A stretch of DNA of 64,000 nucleotides from Blattamonas nauphoetae (GCA_033064195.1 JARBJD010000014.1:62001-126000), one strand, 5' to 3'; counted from the stretch's first letter, positions 1-12,149 are shown. The notes: a model not told the origin generated them from the letters alone. Program-made: numbers and translations.

Positions 1-41
1 CCGCTGGATTTTTCGCTGTGCTTGGATAAAACAAATCGACA

Positions 42-1092
42 ATGATCTCATCAGGCAGTATCCCTCATTTTTTACTCATCCTCCCATGTTCCTGATCCAG
101 AATACTCTCCATTCCTGAACTGGAATCCAGATGAAGAACTCTCCCCTGATTCTTTCGCACACTCTTTTATCTCTCTGGTTTACATGATCCGAGATGGTTA
201 CCCATTTGATGAGGTGCTTGTGAGTCAAGCTTCACAATTGGTATCTTCACTCAAGCTGAATATCAGTCGCAAGACTATCGATGATTTCTTGAAGGCCATT
301 GGACAAGACTCTCCAGATCCCGCTGCAGTGATTCTTGATTCGATCACAATGCTGTTGTCTTCGCCCCATCCATCGATCTTCAGAGAGACTCTGTCATTTC
401 TTCGTCCTCTTCTGATTTGGTGTTCATACTCAACCCGCCTGACCCTTGTCTCCTCCAAACTCATTCCCAGAATCCTTTCCACACCACACTTGCGGAATCT
501 TTCAGTGATCGATGATCAGAACGTAATGACTGATATATTTGAAATTTTTGACAACGGTGTCCGGCTCTCATCCACCAACTCTATTCACTCCCTCTCCGCC
601 ACTTCCGACACTAACCCTCAATCAATCCGAAATGTGGTGCTGAATGATGTGTTGTTCCCATTCGAACCATCTCTTGTCCAGATCAATCGCAATCGTCACT
701 TTTTGTCGTCGGGCTATGAATGCAGAAAAATGTTGCTGTTGCTGTCCAGAATCTTTGAAGTGAGTCCCTTCCACCAACCAACACTGGATTTCATTTGTTC
801 TTCTCACATCCCAATGGTCTTCCAATCACTTCTCTCAAAAGTGGAGAATGAAGACTGTCATCAATCGATCATCTGGTTGATGTCCAGAAATATTCGCTAT
901 TGGAAGGAAGAAGGTGCAGAAACTGCGGGCAGAGGGAGAATATTGTTGCAGACACTGGAACAGGAAGGGTTTCACGAAGGACTCGAACAAACACTCCTTC
1001 ACAACAAATCACCGGCAGATGGGCTTATTGTGGGGGTCTTTTCATTCAGAATTATGAACTATTTGGGGTTGAACTCTCTTCGACCTCAATAA
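42..1092 (+). CDS. Alpha-solenoid-like lineage family protein, copy 1
   Basis: Two-exon model: exon 1 at 42-57 (16 nt, MISSG plus one base), intron 58-100 (GTATCC to CCAG, 43 nt), exon 2 at 101-1092, giving 335 aa. I do not recognise a named function. The protein is almost entirely helical with repeated hydrophobic heptad-like blocks, which suggests a HEAT/ARM-type scaffold; this is inference. Family marks are SPFLNW near the N-terminus, DGYPFDE, AAVxxDSxTxLLSS, LxSTPHLRxLS, VLxPxEPSLVQI, HQPTLDFICSS and GRxLLQTLEQEGF. The 16-nt first exon and ~41-nt intron recur in the copies at 4030, 7505, 13014 and 47034, which fixes the start. No signal peptide or membrane segment. The stop codon lies inside an AATAAA. 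Confident as a gene, not confident about role. Confidence 0.75.
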
Positions 1093-1163
1093 AGGCTCCC
1101 TGAGAACTCAACTCGAATTCGCACTATCTGCCTCCGATTTGGTCCCCAGATGCTCCAACGAAA

Positions 1164-1469
1164 ATGAATGCTGATTGGGTCAACAGTCACTCTTCTTTTC
1201 ATGTGCAGACAGGTATGTTTGTCGCTCGTCTTCATTCTTCACTTCGAAGTCCTTATCTTCTTCCTTGCCATTGTTTTGTGATTTCTGTGTTCATTCACTC
1301 CTAATTGTGTGTTCCCTTCTTTTCAGCCGATTCATGGATCATCGTGTTCCACACCGCGTTGTTGATGGGAATCGCGTCTTCGATGGTTGTGCATCTCCTC
1401 CTGTGGATGCGCACGAACAAGTCGAACTGCGTCTCGTTTGGTCGCATCGAACCCTCAGCACCTCGTTGA
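1164..1469 (+). CDS. Small predicted single-pass membrane protein or 3' exon pair
   Basis: Two candidate exons, 1164-1212 and 1327-1469, separated by a 114-nt GT-AG intron with a pyrimidine-rich end, would give 63 aa. Exon 2 encodes a hydrophobic stretch (WIIVFHTALLMGIASS then VVHLLLW) followed by a basic tail. That is typical of the transmembrane end of a type I surface protein, so these may be the last exons of a decayed larger gene and not a gene of their own. The paralogous block at about 5152-5460 has the same intron position (5202-5314) but GTG in place of this ATG and a frame change after the membrane segment, so it is less intact. Low confidence in independent function. Confidence 0.35.
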
Positions 1470-1479
1470 ACCTGCCAAA

Positions 1480-2400
1480 ACAGTCCAATTTCCACTTCTG
1501 TCTCAAATTGACTGATCACACTCCCGCTGAGCCTTTGACAAGATACACATTGTATTGTTCGTCCAGTTGCAAGCACATCTTTATTTATCCCAAATTCTTC
1601 ACCTCAATTCGTTTTTCAAGGTTCACACACTGAGTTCGGACCATCACGCTTCAAGCAATCACCGTTTGAGGAATGAAGATCTTTCTCTCCAAGGGATCTC
1701 AGTTACTCCAATTCCAGACCATTTTGAAGAGGCGGCAGCATTATTTGACGTCGTGAATTCCTCCCTCTCACTCTGAAACGTTGATATCCTCTTCGATGCA
1801 GATTTCTCGATTGCGACGCTTCTAGAATCCTCACACATCAAGATTCTGAGTTCTACGCTGGACGTTGGAAGAGCGTTCACCCCACTTGTCGCAGATGGAG
1901 GCTGCATGACACTGGTGGACATCGTGCTCATCGCACGCCCGATCCCGGAACTGATGGACTCATCCACGCAGACACCCACCTGACCATGTCCAGGTGTGCT
2001 GCACAGGGTGTGTTTGTTGGTCTATCTCCAATTTTTGGTCCTTCTTCTTCGTCTGTGGATGTCCCACTTTCCGCCTTCGCAAATATCGACCACGCAGTCC
2101 CTCTGCTTTATCCACCACGCCCACCTGCTCTCCAACCCTCTTCGATCCCATCACTGTGAAATACTTCACAATTCTCACCTCTTCGCTGTTGGTGAACGCT
2201 GCCGACAACATCTTCAGCGGGATCGCATATGCTCCGAATTTGGGAAATTCGTTCTTTCGCTGCGATTTGCTAAGCGAACAACAGACTTTGCAATGCGATA
2301 CGCCCTGCCAACCAACCCCGAATCCACTGAAACGATGGACATTCCAACCGAACCCAATTTCAAAGTCAAACAGACTCAATTTGTGAATTGGATGGAGTGA
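1480..2400 (+). pseudogene. Decayed beta-helix surface-protein remnant (unit 1)
   Basis: The stretch aligns by eye with 5620-6300 of the next repeat unit (shared RNEDLSLQGISVTPI, the FDADFSIATLLESSHIKILSSTLDVG-type block in short runs, and HADTHLTMS). It is broken by stops and frame changes: the run starting near 1660 stops at 1776, and its continuation lies in other frames up to about 2400. The composition of short beta-strand-like segments with regularly spaced small and hydrophobic residues resembles the receptor genes at 50 and 60 kb. It is probably a truncated and decayed member of that family. No intact start, signal peptide or membrane anchor can be placed. Function presumably lost. 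Confidence 0.45.
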
Positions 2401-2702
2401 CGATCCACCAAACCCAACGACTTCCTCGTCGTCGATATCAAAAGGGCCTCTGAAGTCGTTCTTTGCGAATTCGGAAGTGTTGTCTGACATGGCCGTTCTT
2501 GTTTGCCCAAGTTTAACATCATTTGCTGTTGGACGGCCTTGTATTCTCGTCTAATTTAGAATTCGATTCTTTTGAAATTTGATGACATGCAACTGGACTT
2601 TATTCCGAGTTGGTCGTGATCTTCCCATAAGGATAGAGGTGTTTTATTCGGAATTGACCACACCTTATTGGACAAGGAACCAACCAAGCCATAGTCTAAT
2701 CA
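2401..2702. other. Spacer without recognisable gene
   Basis: About 300 bases between the beta-helix remnant and solenoid copy 2. A minus-strand frame is open across part of it but shows no family motif. It should hold the promoter of copy 2. No clear promoter motif, terminal repeat or RNA gene was seen. Confidence 0.4.
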
Positions 2703-3722
2703 ATGAGTATGCATCCTTTCTCCTCATTCTCTTTGACCAACGATAGTCACTCGATACTCACGATTCCTGAACTGGCGCCCTAATGATCAACTCTATCAAG
2801 GTGAGTATGCATATACGCTCGTATCTATTGCTTCAATGGTCGAAGATGGATACCATTTTGATGAGGGTCTTATCGCAAAGTCTCCAAGTTCATCTCAAAG
2901 CTCAATGAGATGTTTGGCCATGGCGACTTTACCGTCCAATTCCTACATCTTTTAAGATACGGTTCAGACTTCGCTGTTGGATTTGTGAATTCGACAACGA
3001 TTCTCTTGTCTTCGTCGCATCGATCAATTGTCCGAGATACTCTGTCATGCGTTCGCGAATGCCTGCGGAGCTGTTCGTCTTCGAACTGTCGGAAGATTGT
3101 CTCCTCCAAACTGTTCCCCAGAATCCTTTCGACACCTCACTTGCGTGATCTTTCAGTGGTTGAGGATCAGGGCATTCTGCGCAACCTTCTTTGGATTTTA
3201 CAATTCGGAACCATCACCTTCCGAGATGAGTTGCTGCATGAAGTGCTGATCCCAATCGAACCATCTATCGTCCAGATCAGTCGCAATCCCCACATCGTAT
3301 CGTGGAACGACGCATGCCATACAGCATTGCAGTTCCTCTTCAAACTCTTTAATGAGAGTGCCAATTTCCAACCATCACTGGATTTCATTTGTTCTTCTCA
3401 CATCCCAATGGCCTTCCAATCACTTCTCTCAAAGATCGAACAGGAAGGCACCCACCCAGAATTCTTGTATTACATGTTCCAGACAATCTTCACTTGGAAG
3501 TACAAAGGAGCCGAATCTTATGGTCGAAGGAAGATATTGCTGCAGGCGCTGGAACAGGAAGGGTTTTCGGAAGGTCTCGAACAAGCGCTGCTTCACAACA
3601 ACTTGACGAGACAAGGAAAATTGGTGAGAAGCCGTACATCCCGAATCATGAGAAAGTTGGGAACACACTGTTATCTGCCTTGCTTGGTGAGCATTTCGCA
3701 AGCATACCCGAAGAAGACGTAA
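2703..3722 (+). pseudogene. Alpha-solenoid family, copy 2, frameshifted
   Basis: Homologous to the copies at 42, 4030 and 7505. The start model is a 4-nt exon (2703-2706), a 40-nt intron (GTATGC to GATAG, 2707-2746) and exon 2 from 2747, which reads MITRYSRFLNWRPND in the family frame. Between about 2870 and 2890 the frame changes by one base (DEGLIAK is followed by KFISKLNEMF in the next frame), after which the ORF is open to 3722. The later family blocks are present: ILLSSSHRSIVRDTL, RILSTPHLRDLSV, VLIPIEPSIVQISRNPH, QPSLDFICSSHIPMAFQSLL and LLQALEQEGFSEGLEQ. One indel, either real or an assembly error, separates it from an intact gene of about 325 codons. The 250-300-base spacer that follows has no other feature. 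Confidence 0.6.
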
Positions 3723-4029
3723 AATCACAATTCAATCGATTCCACTTCATTTTATTTTGATAGTCAAATTGTCGCTTCTGTGAAAGGAGACAGAATCTCA
3801 TCCAGTGACGTAGATCGATGAGAAATCTGTCTTTTTGTGGAGTTCGATTCTGAGCGACTCTCTGCGCTTCAGCTTTCCTGATTCGATGATTCACGATGGA
3901 CAACTGATTTTCAATGTTGTCTTGTTTCACAACACCGCACGATCAGGACTGCTTTGGTTGAAAATTCAGATCTGATCAGCCCATCACACCGCTGGATTAA
4001 TCGCTGTGCTTGGATAAAACAAATCGACA

Positions 4030-5081
4030 ATGATCTCATCCGAAGGTTTCCCTCATTTTTTCCTCCCTATGATATCATTCTTCCAGAATACTCTCCATTC
4101 CTGAACTGGAATCCAAATGATCCATTCACAGTTGATTCTGTCGCACAAGCCTTCCTCTCTCTTGCATCCATGATCAGAGATGGTTACCCTTTTGATGAGG
4201 TGCTTGTGAGTCAAGCTTCACAATTTGTTTCTTCACTCAGTCGGAATCTCCACCGCACATTCACTGTCAATGATATGATAAAATCCATTGGACAAGGCAC
4301 CCCAAATCCCACTGCAGCCTTTGTGGATTTGATCACGATTCTATTATCGTCGTTGTATTCATCGATCTTCGTGGATACTCTATCATTTCTTAGCGAATGT
4401 CTGAATTGGAGTTCACAATCGAACCGTCTAGCCCTTGTGTTCTCCAGCCTCGTTTCCAGAATGCTTTCCACCCCTAACTTGCGAGATCTTTCTCTGGTTG
4501 GGGATAAAGACATTTTGATGTCCGTTGTGGTGATACTCAATTATGGTGTCTGGCTCGCCTCTATCGACGCTTTTCGAACTCTTTTCACCACTTCACGTAT
4601 TGACCCTCAAACATTCCGAGATGTGGTGCTGCATGAAGTGCTGATCCCGATGGAACCAACTCTCATCCAGATCTTTCACAATCGTCACATTTTGTCGTGG
4701 GGCGTTGAATACAGAAGCACATCCATGTTTCTGACCAACATCGTTGAAGTGAGTGCCTTGCATCAACCAACACTGGATTTCGTTTGTTCATCTCGCATCC
4801 CAATAGTCTTCCAATCACTTCTCTCAAAAGTAGAACACGAATACACCCATCAATTAATCATCTGGCTCCAATTCGACAAGATCAGCAAATGGAAGGAAGA
4901 TGGAGCTGAAACTTGGCGCAGAGGGAGAATAATGTTGCAGACACTGGAACAAGAAGGATTTCTGGAAGGAATCGAACAGACACTTCTTCACGATCACTCA
5001 TCTATGAACGGAAGGTATGTGAAGCTCTATTCATTCGAAATATTGAACTATTTGGGAGTGAACTCTCCTCGACCTCAATAA
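4030..5081 (+). CDS. Alpha-solenoid-like lineage family protein, copy 3
   Basis: Exon 1 is 4030-4045 (MIS SE plus one base), the intron 4046-4086 (GTTTCC to TTCCAG, 41 nt) and exon 2 4087-5081. The spliced CDS is 1011 nt, 336 aa, exactly the length of copies 4 and 5. An unspliced frame is also open from 3954, adding about 40 residues. I prefer the spliced form because the 16-nt exon and the intron position are conserved in every other copy, including one on the opposite strand at 47 kb. Function unknown; the all-helical repeat-like character suggests a protein-binding scaffold. The C-terminus (RRGRIMLQTLEQEGF ... YLGVNS) is the most conserved block of the family. As in copy 1, the stop codon is embedded in AATAAA. 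Confidence 0.75.
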
Positions 5082-5149
5082 AGGCTTCAAGCGGCTTTAA
5101 CTCGAATTCTCGCTGTCCACCTCTGATTTCATCCCCAGTTGCTCCAACG

Positions 5150-5465
5150 AAAGTGAACGCTGATTGGATCGACAATCACTCTTCTTTTCATGTGCAGACA
5201 GGTGTGTTTATCGCTCTCTTCATTCTTCACATCAAAATCCTTTTCTTCTTCCTTGTCATTGTTTTGTGATTTCTGTGTTCATTCACTCCTAATTGTGTGT
5301 TCCCTTCTTTTCAGCCGATTCTTGGATCATCGTGATCCACACCGCGTTGTTGATGGGATTGGCGTCTTCGAGTGGTTGCGCATCTCCTCCTGTGGATGAG
5401 CACGAACAGCTCGATCAGCGTCTCGTTTGGTTGCATCGAAACCCGTCAGCACCTCGTTGAACCTG
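5150..5465 (+). pseudogene. Membrane-segment exon remnant (unit 2)
   Basis: Copy of the 1164-1469 block. It keeps the same 113-nt GT-AG intron (5202-5314) and the hydrophobic segment WIIVIHTALLMGLASS. The ATG is replaced by GTG, and one inserted base after the membrane segment moves the basic tail to another frame. It looks like the decayed anchor of a former surface protein. Confidence 0.35.
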
Positions 5466-5556
5466 CCAAAACAGCGCGATATCCACTTCTGTCGCACAAT
5501 GGCCGATCACACTCCCGCCGAGCCTTTGACAAGATACGCATCGAGTTTTTCTCCAA

Positions 5557-7500
5557 TTGCAAGCACTTCTTGATTCATCCCAAATTCTTAAGCTCCCTTT
5601 GCTATCCAACGTTCACACACTGAGGTCGGACCATCACGCTTCAAGCAATCACCGTTTGAGGAATGAAGATCTTTCTCTCCAAGGGATCTCAGTTACTCCA
5701 ATTGCCAGCCAGTTTGAAGAGACAGAAACAATGTTTGACGTCGTGACCTCGTCTCTATCACTCAGCAACGTTGAGATGCTCTTCGATGCAGATTTCTCGA
5801 TTGCCACGCTTCTAGAATCCTCACACATCAAGATTCTGAGTTCCACCCTTGACGTTGGATGGGATTTCACTCCATTTCTCGCAGATGGAGGCAGTGTGAC
5901 ACTGGTGGACATCGTGCTCATCGCTCGCCCCGATCCCGGAACTGATGGACTCGTCCACGCAGACACCCACCTGACCATGTCCAAGTGTGCCGCACAGGAC
6001 GTGATTGTTGGACTGTCTCCAATTTTTGGTCGTTTTTCGTCGTCTGTTGATGCCTCACTTTCCGCCTTCGCAAATCTCGATCACGCCGTCCCTCTGCTTT
6101 CTTCGCCACGCCCACCTGCTCTCCAACCCTCACTGACCCCATCACTTGCAAAATACTCCACAATTCTCACCTCTTCGACGATGGTGAACGTGTCCAACCA
6201 CATCTTCGATGAAGTCGCAAATACTCCGATTTTTGGGGGTTCGTTCTTTTTCTGCGATGTATTAAGTGACTAGAACACTTTGCAGTGCAATATGCTCTCA
6301 CCAAATCCCGAATACCCTAAAACGCTGACTGTCGCAGCCGAACCAAATTTCGACGTCAAAAAGACGCTCTTGATGAGTTCCAAATATGTCAGCAACCTGG
6401 GCATCTCAGAGTTATTGATCACAGCAACAGCAGATGCTACACTTACCATCTCGTCGTGCTCCTTCGAACAGCTTCATTCGTCTGCAATTTCTGGATTCGA
6501 AGCGACGACTCCCAACACCAATCACTTCGTCCGACTGATCACGAAGAGACACTTCTTCTTCAAAAGCACAGCCACCCACGTCACCTCCGCCACACTCAAA
6601 GAATCGTCAGTCGAAATGGACGAAGTGAATTAGGTCCAATGCGAAGAACGAAAATGAGTTGTTTCCCTCACTGGACGATCCCACTTCGCCTTCTCGTCCG
6701 ACGGAGGCATTGAACTTCGCAGGTGCGGGTTTGGCCACTTTTGTCATTCTGTGAGATGCAACCCGCCAAACAAGGCGTGTCTGTGGATCTCGTCCACTGG
6801 GTCTACTCTCCTCCACTCACAGGCAACGTTCAGATCGAGCACAACATCTTTCAACAACATCTTCATCAATACCTCTCCTTCCCTCTCCAACCAACTCTTC
6901 CACTCATCTTTCGTTTTGCTGCTTCACAACTGTCTAGTTCATCCATTCTTCATCCACGAATGTTGATGCTCCACAGATTCCACACTGCAGTGACATCTCT
7001 CCAACCCAGTTTCATCCCAAACTGAGTTTGTCTGACTGCACTCCTCGACCACTCCTCTCTCTCACAGCCATTCGTCAGGCTCTTCTCCGCTCTTCCACTC
7101 TTCTCCGTCTTTCCGCACGCTGATCCCGAGGTCGTTGTTCAACAAGACGTGTCGTTCTTTTGCTCCAAATGTCTTGTCTCTTCTGATGCGACAGTCTCCA
7201 AACGCTGGCTTTCTGGTTGATGGAAGAAGTCGACGTGCCCAAAGTGGAGTTCGTTGGAATCGATTTGATTCGTTTCAGCGTGTCACCGCCATTGAACACT
7301 CATCTCGCCCTCCGATACATCTTCTTGTCTCTTGATGGATATTTGATCTTCTTTGATATCATTTCAGCCATGTTTCTCAACAGATGGTCCTGTTCATCAA
7401 TTCATAACGTAAAATCGGGCACTCTCTATGGAGTTGATCATGATCGGGCCCTCAGAGTTGTGCTTGCGCTCAGTTTCCCGTTTTAGGGATTTCCAAACTG
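5557..7500 (+). pseudogene. Decayed beta-helix surface-protein gene (unit 2)
   Basis: The best-preserved part reads from about 5630 to 6273 (NHRLRNEDLSLQGISV, SSHIKILSSTLDVGWDF, GGSVTLVDIVLI, FANLDHAVPLLS). It resumes in the same strand at 6280-6633 (ISELLITATADATLTISSCS FEQLHSS) and then continues in fragments to about 7300. The alternating hydrophobic pattern and phrases such as ADATLTISSCSFEQL match right-handed beta-helix repeats of the receptors at 50 and 60 kb. A stop separates the first two blocks, and several frame changes follow 6640. The last ~500 bases are duplicated at 12357-13013, just before solenoid copy 5, so this is the spacer half of a tandem unit. The promoter of copy 4 should lie in its 3' end. 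Confidence 0.5.
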
Positions 7501-7504
7501 AAGA

Positions 7505-8556
7505 ATGTCCACATCCAAAGGTATCTATCTTCTTCTGCTCATTGTCATGTAATTGATCCAGAATACTCTCCGTTCCTGAATTGGAAACCGAATGAGCCAA
7601 TGACGATTGATTCTTTTGCACTACCCTTCCTTTCTCTTGTTACAATGGTCAGAGATGACTACAACTTTGATCTGGAGCTGCTTCGTCAGTGCACGACGTT
7701 CTTATCTTCGATGACCTCGCTTTTCAAAACGAACGACTTGTTCGATGGTTTCTTGAAATCCATTGGACAAAAGTCCACAGACTCCGCTGCAGTGTTTGTC
7801 GATTCGGTGACTGTGCTCTTATCGTCATCCCATCCATCGATATTCAGGGATACTCTGGCATTCATTCACCGATGTCTTCTTTGGTGTTCTCTCTCAAACC
7901 GCCGGATCCTTGTCTCCTCCAAACTCATTTCCAGAATGCTCTCGACACCTCATTTGCGAGATCTCTCTATAATCGATGATACAGGCATCATGAATGACAT
8001 TGTCTGGATTTTCAGTTTTTCCGTCCGACTCACCTCTGAACACGTTATTCAATCCGTGATCATCGTTTTCGACACTGATCCTCAATCAGTCCGAGATATG
8101 GTGTTGCATGAAGTGTTGATCCCAATGGAACCATCTCTCGTCCAGATCATTCGCAATCCTCACCTTTTGTCGTGGATCGGGGAATGCAGAGAAACTTTGA
8201 ACTTGCTGGTCAAGATCTTTGAACAATCTGTCGTCCACCAACCAACCCTGGATTTTGTTTGTTCATCTCGCATCCCAATAGTCTTCCAATCACTTCTCTC
8301 AAAAGTGGAAAATGAAGACACCCATCAGTTCATCATCTACCGTATTTTCGACACTACCGAGAAATGGAAACGCGATGGAGCGGAAACTTGGCGCAGAGGG
8401 AGAATCTTGCTGCAGACACTGGAACAAGAAGGGTTCTGTGATGGAATCGAACAAACACTGCTTCACAACAAATTGTCGGATTATGGACACTATGTGAGAG
8501 AGTATTCATTCCTCTTTCTTCAATCTTTGGGAATGAACACTCCGAAATCTCTGTAA
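7505..8556 (+). CDS. Alpha-solenoid-like lineage family protein, copy 4
   Basis: Exon 1 is 7505-7520 (MSTSK plus one base), the intron 7521-7561 (GTATCT to GATCCAG, 41 nt) and exon 2 7562-8556. The spliced CDS is 1011 nt, 336 aa. The N-terminus runs into EYSPFLNWKPNEP, then DDYNFDLELLRQ, SAAVFVDSVTVLLSS, RMLSTPHLRDLSI, VLIPMEPSLVQIIRNPH, HQPTLDFVCSSRIPI and RRGRILLQTLEQEGFCDG. No signal peptide and no membrane span. This copy, with copies 1 and 3, is the reference for reading the interrupted copies 5 and 6. Cellular role unknown. The frame is fully open after splicing, so this is probably a functional gene. Confidence 0.78.
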
Positions 8557-9970
8557 CTGTTTGCTGAAGGCCAACTTGAAGATTCGATCTCTCCGATGCA
8601 ACTATTCCACGGCCATCCTCGATGAGACTATGGCGAACAGAAATTGATTCAAGATCTGCCTCTGTCTCCAATTCCCTCGGATTCTGATCTGAAAACATGA
8701 TGATCAGTCTGGCTGGCTGTCTCGCGCACATCGATGTGATCTCGCCTGCTCAAAACTGCAAATCGCGTCCTGTTCCACTTTTCTCCAGCGACAGGCTCGT
8801 CTTTGTGGAATGCGGCAGTTTCTGCAGAATTGGATTTCGTTAGTATGGTGAAAGTGAGATTGTGAAAATGGACAGACCCGATTGCTTCGAAAGGAGTCTC
8901 CGGGACTTGGATTGGGGAGCAGCTGTCTGGTTCGGTTGGGGCACTCCGAAACACGGTGCTTGCATACGACAACATCGGGGTTGACATCTTTGGGCGAACT
9001 GGACTTTGAACGCGTGCCTGTCCGCGTGAGCAGATCTCCTCGACGCCTCAATCGCATCCGCGTTCGCCCAACTCATCTCTGAACATCTGGCGGAGTTCAC
9101 TCTCCAATTATCTCCGAAACTGAGTGAGACGGAAACGAACTGTTGCATCTGTTCTGATCCATCGCCGAACTCAACTCTTTCTTGTCGCACACAGCTCCAA
9201 ACACATCCCTGTCATCACTCCCATCACATCCACCCACTGTTCATTCGTCGAAATGAGAGAGGACACTCCACAGCACGTCTGTGGTGTGGGAAGTGCTCAT
9301 GGTGACTTGTGCTCGTGTCTGGTGACGATGACGAAGTTGGGATTGGAAGACTTCGGATGGGATGAAGGGTCGGGCTGGGGACTCGTCGTGGCGTCGACCT
9401 TCTCTGCTGCGTGACCCTCCATCACGGCAGATTGCGCTTGTGCGATCGCTGTCCATCCGTCCATCGCTCACTCCTCCTGCACGCCTTGTGTGGGAATGTC
9501 GATTTTGGAGTTCACGACGCTGTGCCCGACGAGTCGTGGAGCTGGCGATCGATGTCCCCGCGTGTTCGAAAGTGGTGATGGGAGATTGGGTGTTGGCCAG
9601 GATGGACTGTTTGATGAGAGTGGTGTCTGTGCTGAACAAGAGCTGTTGTTCAGACCTATCTCTTCCGATCTCTCTCAGACAATCGGGACATGTCAGCTGA
9701 GCTCGCCACTCATCCCGCTTCGTCCCGCTCGATCAACACCTCGTCCCGCGTTATCCTTCAACTGGATGGAGTTCGACAGCTCTTCACAAACAGATCGACA
9801 CACTTGCGGTTACAGACTCAGCCATCGCTTTATTTTTCGAGAATACCAGCATCGATGATGTTGTCACTCCCACCGTCCATCTGCCAGCGATGGTTATGGA
9901 TGGACTCGCCTTGCCCATCTCGAATCTCTTGTCGCGGAGTCTGCCTCAATCTTCTTCTGTCGTCAGCTAA
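8557..9970 (+). other. Decayed spacer of the tandem unit, no intact gene
   Basis: About 1.4 kb following copy 4. Short open frames occur on both strands. The plus strand around 8870-9010 has a coding-like run (PIASKGVSGTWIGEQLSG, then GALRNTVLAYDNIGVDIFG) before a stop, but I recognise no family. By position it is the counterpart of the beta-helix remnant of the other units, more strongly decayed. It was later split by the transposon at 9973. Confidence 0.35.
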
Positions 9971-10165
9971 TAGTGGTGTTAGAAACCCGCCAATTGAGAA
10001 AAACCCGCAACCCTTGTCAGAAACCCGCCATATGCTTGATTCGCTATTGGGTGAACTTCACTTCAAAAGCATACTTTTTAACATCATATATTTGGGAAAA
10101 AGATTTCTTGCATAAATGTCTCAGGAGAGTGAATAAGAAAATAATGGGTCAATATTTGAATCAAA

Positions 10166-12149
10166 ATGATCGATTCTATTTCAATCGACGCGATGCAACA
10201 GATCCTCCTCAGTAATGGATTCAGACGGCCGTATTCAGCTCAACCAAAAGAATTTCTGAACAAGGAAGGTCAGATCCAGGCAGTTAAGTCAATCACACCA
10301 TCTAGAGTTGATGATGCTTCGTATTGGGCAGTGAACAGGGCAAGAATCGCAGTTATCGAAGGAAGACCCGTTGGTGAAGGAGGACGGCCACCTATTCTGT
10401 ATGACGCGGAAAAGACTCGACTTGTCGATGAGATCCTGGAACTAAACGACGTTGGAGTCTATCCCACTTACTTCGAAATAAGTTTGATGGTATCCCTTAT
10501 TCTTTTATTATTCTTCAGGTGAAAGCCATCTCAGATGAACGGCCCAGTCTTGTTCGCCGCGATGTTGATCCTCCATCAAGAAGTTGGGTATCAACCTTTG
10601 TGAAGCATGAGCCTCGGTTAAAAGGCAGTAAACCAACTGCTATGGCCCTGGCACGAATTCAAGCTCAAACTAAAAGTCATGTCAGGCCGTTTTACCAGCT
10701 CTTGCAAAGATTGGACGATCAGGAAGTGTACCCACCATCTCTTCGGATAAATTTCGACGAGACAAGTCTTCTCGCCTCTCAAGCCGTATTCTCGTACCGG
10801 GTTGGACCAGCTACCAGAAAGGAGACGTTTGTGAAGCCGATCAACCAAATTTTTAGTTGTACCGTTGTTTTCTTCACATGTGCAGATGGGCGGAATTTAC
10901 GGACACACCTCGTCCTCCCATCGAAATTCGACATTGAGGAAATAAGGGACAGAGTGGATGACGGAATGGTCATCCATTTCTCACCTAAAGGCTGGATGAC
11001 AAAAGACGTCCTGGCGGATATTCTATTGCATTCAGTGAAGCAAGATATTGCGGCAAGAAAGGAGAAAAGACGTTTAGGACCAGAGACCAGAAGTCTTTTG
11101 CTGTTTGACGGTCATTCATCAAGACGGAATCCAGACCTCTGGCGAGACTTGGCCTCTGAGGGGATCGACGCGGTATGCCTTCCGCCAAACGTCTCTGCCT
11201 GGTGTCAGCCCAATGACTTATATGTGAATGCAAATTTCAAGGCTGAACTTACGACAATGGATCCTCTTCCTTCAAAAACCAAACTATCTGCGAACTTCCA
11301 AAATGGTTGGACAAACTGGAGTCCAAAATCCAACGGAGCCTCACAATTGAAAGCACCAAGGCGTCTTTTGCCAACTCCGGCCTTTTCCCGGTGAATATGG
11401 ATGCTGTGTGCGGGACTTGGAGCGAGGGAACTGGACCTGCTGGCTCATCTCGCTGTTTCGATATCACCAGTAAGCTCCTCGGAAGTGAGGAAGTCCAAGC
11501 ATTATGGAGGGCTGATATCGCAAGGAAAGCAAGGAGATCATCTGACACCGATCAAAGTGATGTTGAAATACGTGATCAAGCAAGGAACAGCTTTGTGCAT
11601 TCAGAAACAGTCGATATTTCAGAAATAGTCGAAATGAGTTCACTATCATCATCAGCTCTTGCTCAACCACTGCCGACCCCGTCCCCACAAGCTCTTCAAC
11701 CACTGTCGACCCCGTCCCCACAAGCTCTTCAACCACTGCCGACCCCGTCCCCACAAGCTCTTCAACCACTGCCGACCCCGTCCCCACAAGCTCTTCAACC
11801 ACTGTCGACCCCGTCCCCACAAGCTCTTCAACCACTGCCGACCCCGTCCCCACAAGCTCTTCAACCACTGTCGACCCCGTCCCCACAAGCTCTTCAACCA
11901 CTGCCGACCCCGTCCCCACAAGCTCTTCAACCACTGTCGACCCCGTCCCCACAAGCTCTTCAACCACTTGGAAAGAAAAGGCGTCTTGTTTTTGACGACG
12001 AATCAGAAGGAGAGGAAGAACGAATTCTGTGGGAGAAACCACAGAAGCAACGTAGGTATGAGCCACATCTCGACATTTCAGACTTCGAGTTTGGGGAGGA
12101 GTGGGATATGATGAAGCAGCTTACAACTAATCGACTGAAGAAAACATAA
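10166..12149 (+). CDS. Pogo-like DDE transposase with repeat-rich C-terminal tail
   Basis: Exon 1 is 10166-10489 and exon 2 starts at 10519; the 29-nt intron (GTATCC to CTTCAG) removes an in-frame TGA. The N-terminal part has an HTH-like region followed by GGRPPILYDAEKTRLVDEI, as in pogo/CENP-B-type DNA-binding regions. The catalytic core shows INFDETSL (first Asp), LLLFDGHSSR (second Asp) and LPPNVSAWCQPND (third Asp), i.e. a DDxD triad that cuts and joins DNA at TA. Around 11285-11305 the frame shifts by one base; the continuation is WLDKLESKIQRSLTIEST and SFANSGLFPVNMD. The tail has nine 11-residue repeats (QPLPTPSPQAL), then KKRR (a likely nuclear signal) and an acidic end at 12149. Apart from the shift it looks nearly intact. 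Confidence 0.75.
11664..11960 (+). repeat. 33-bp tandem repeat, nine copies
   Basis: Nine uninterrupted 33-bp units within the transposase gene, encoding QPL(P/S)TPSPQAL. The only common difference is C or T at one position (Pro or Ser). The order of the two variants along the array is P S P P S P S P S. Because no unit contains a stop in most frames, at least four frames are open through the array; only the plus frame that joins the transposase is meaningful. Confidence 0.9.

Noticed and set aside
11464-12111. Long minus-strand and alternate plus frames across the 33-bp repeat as genes
   Set aside because: They exist only because the repeat unit lacks stops in those frames. The transposase frame alone continues into unique, family-like sequence.
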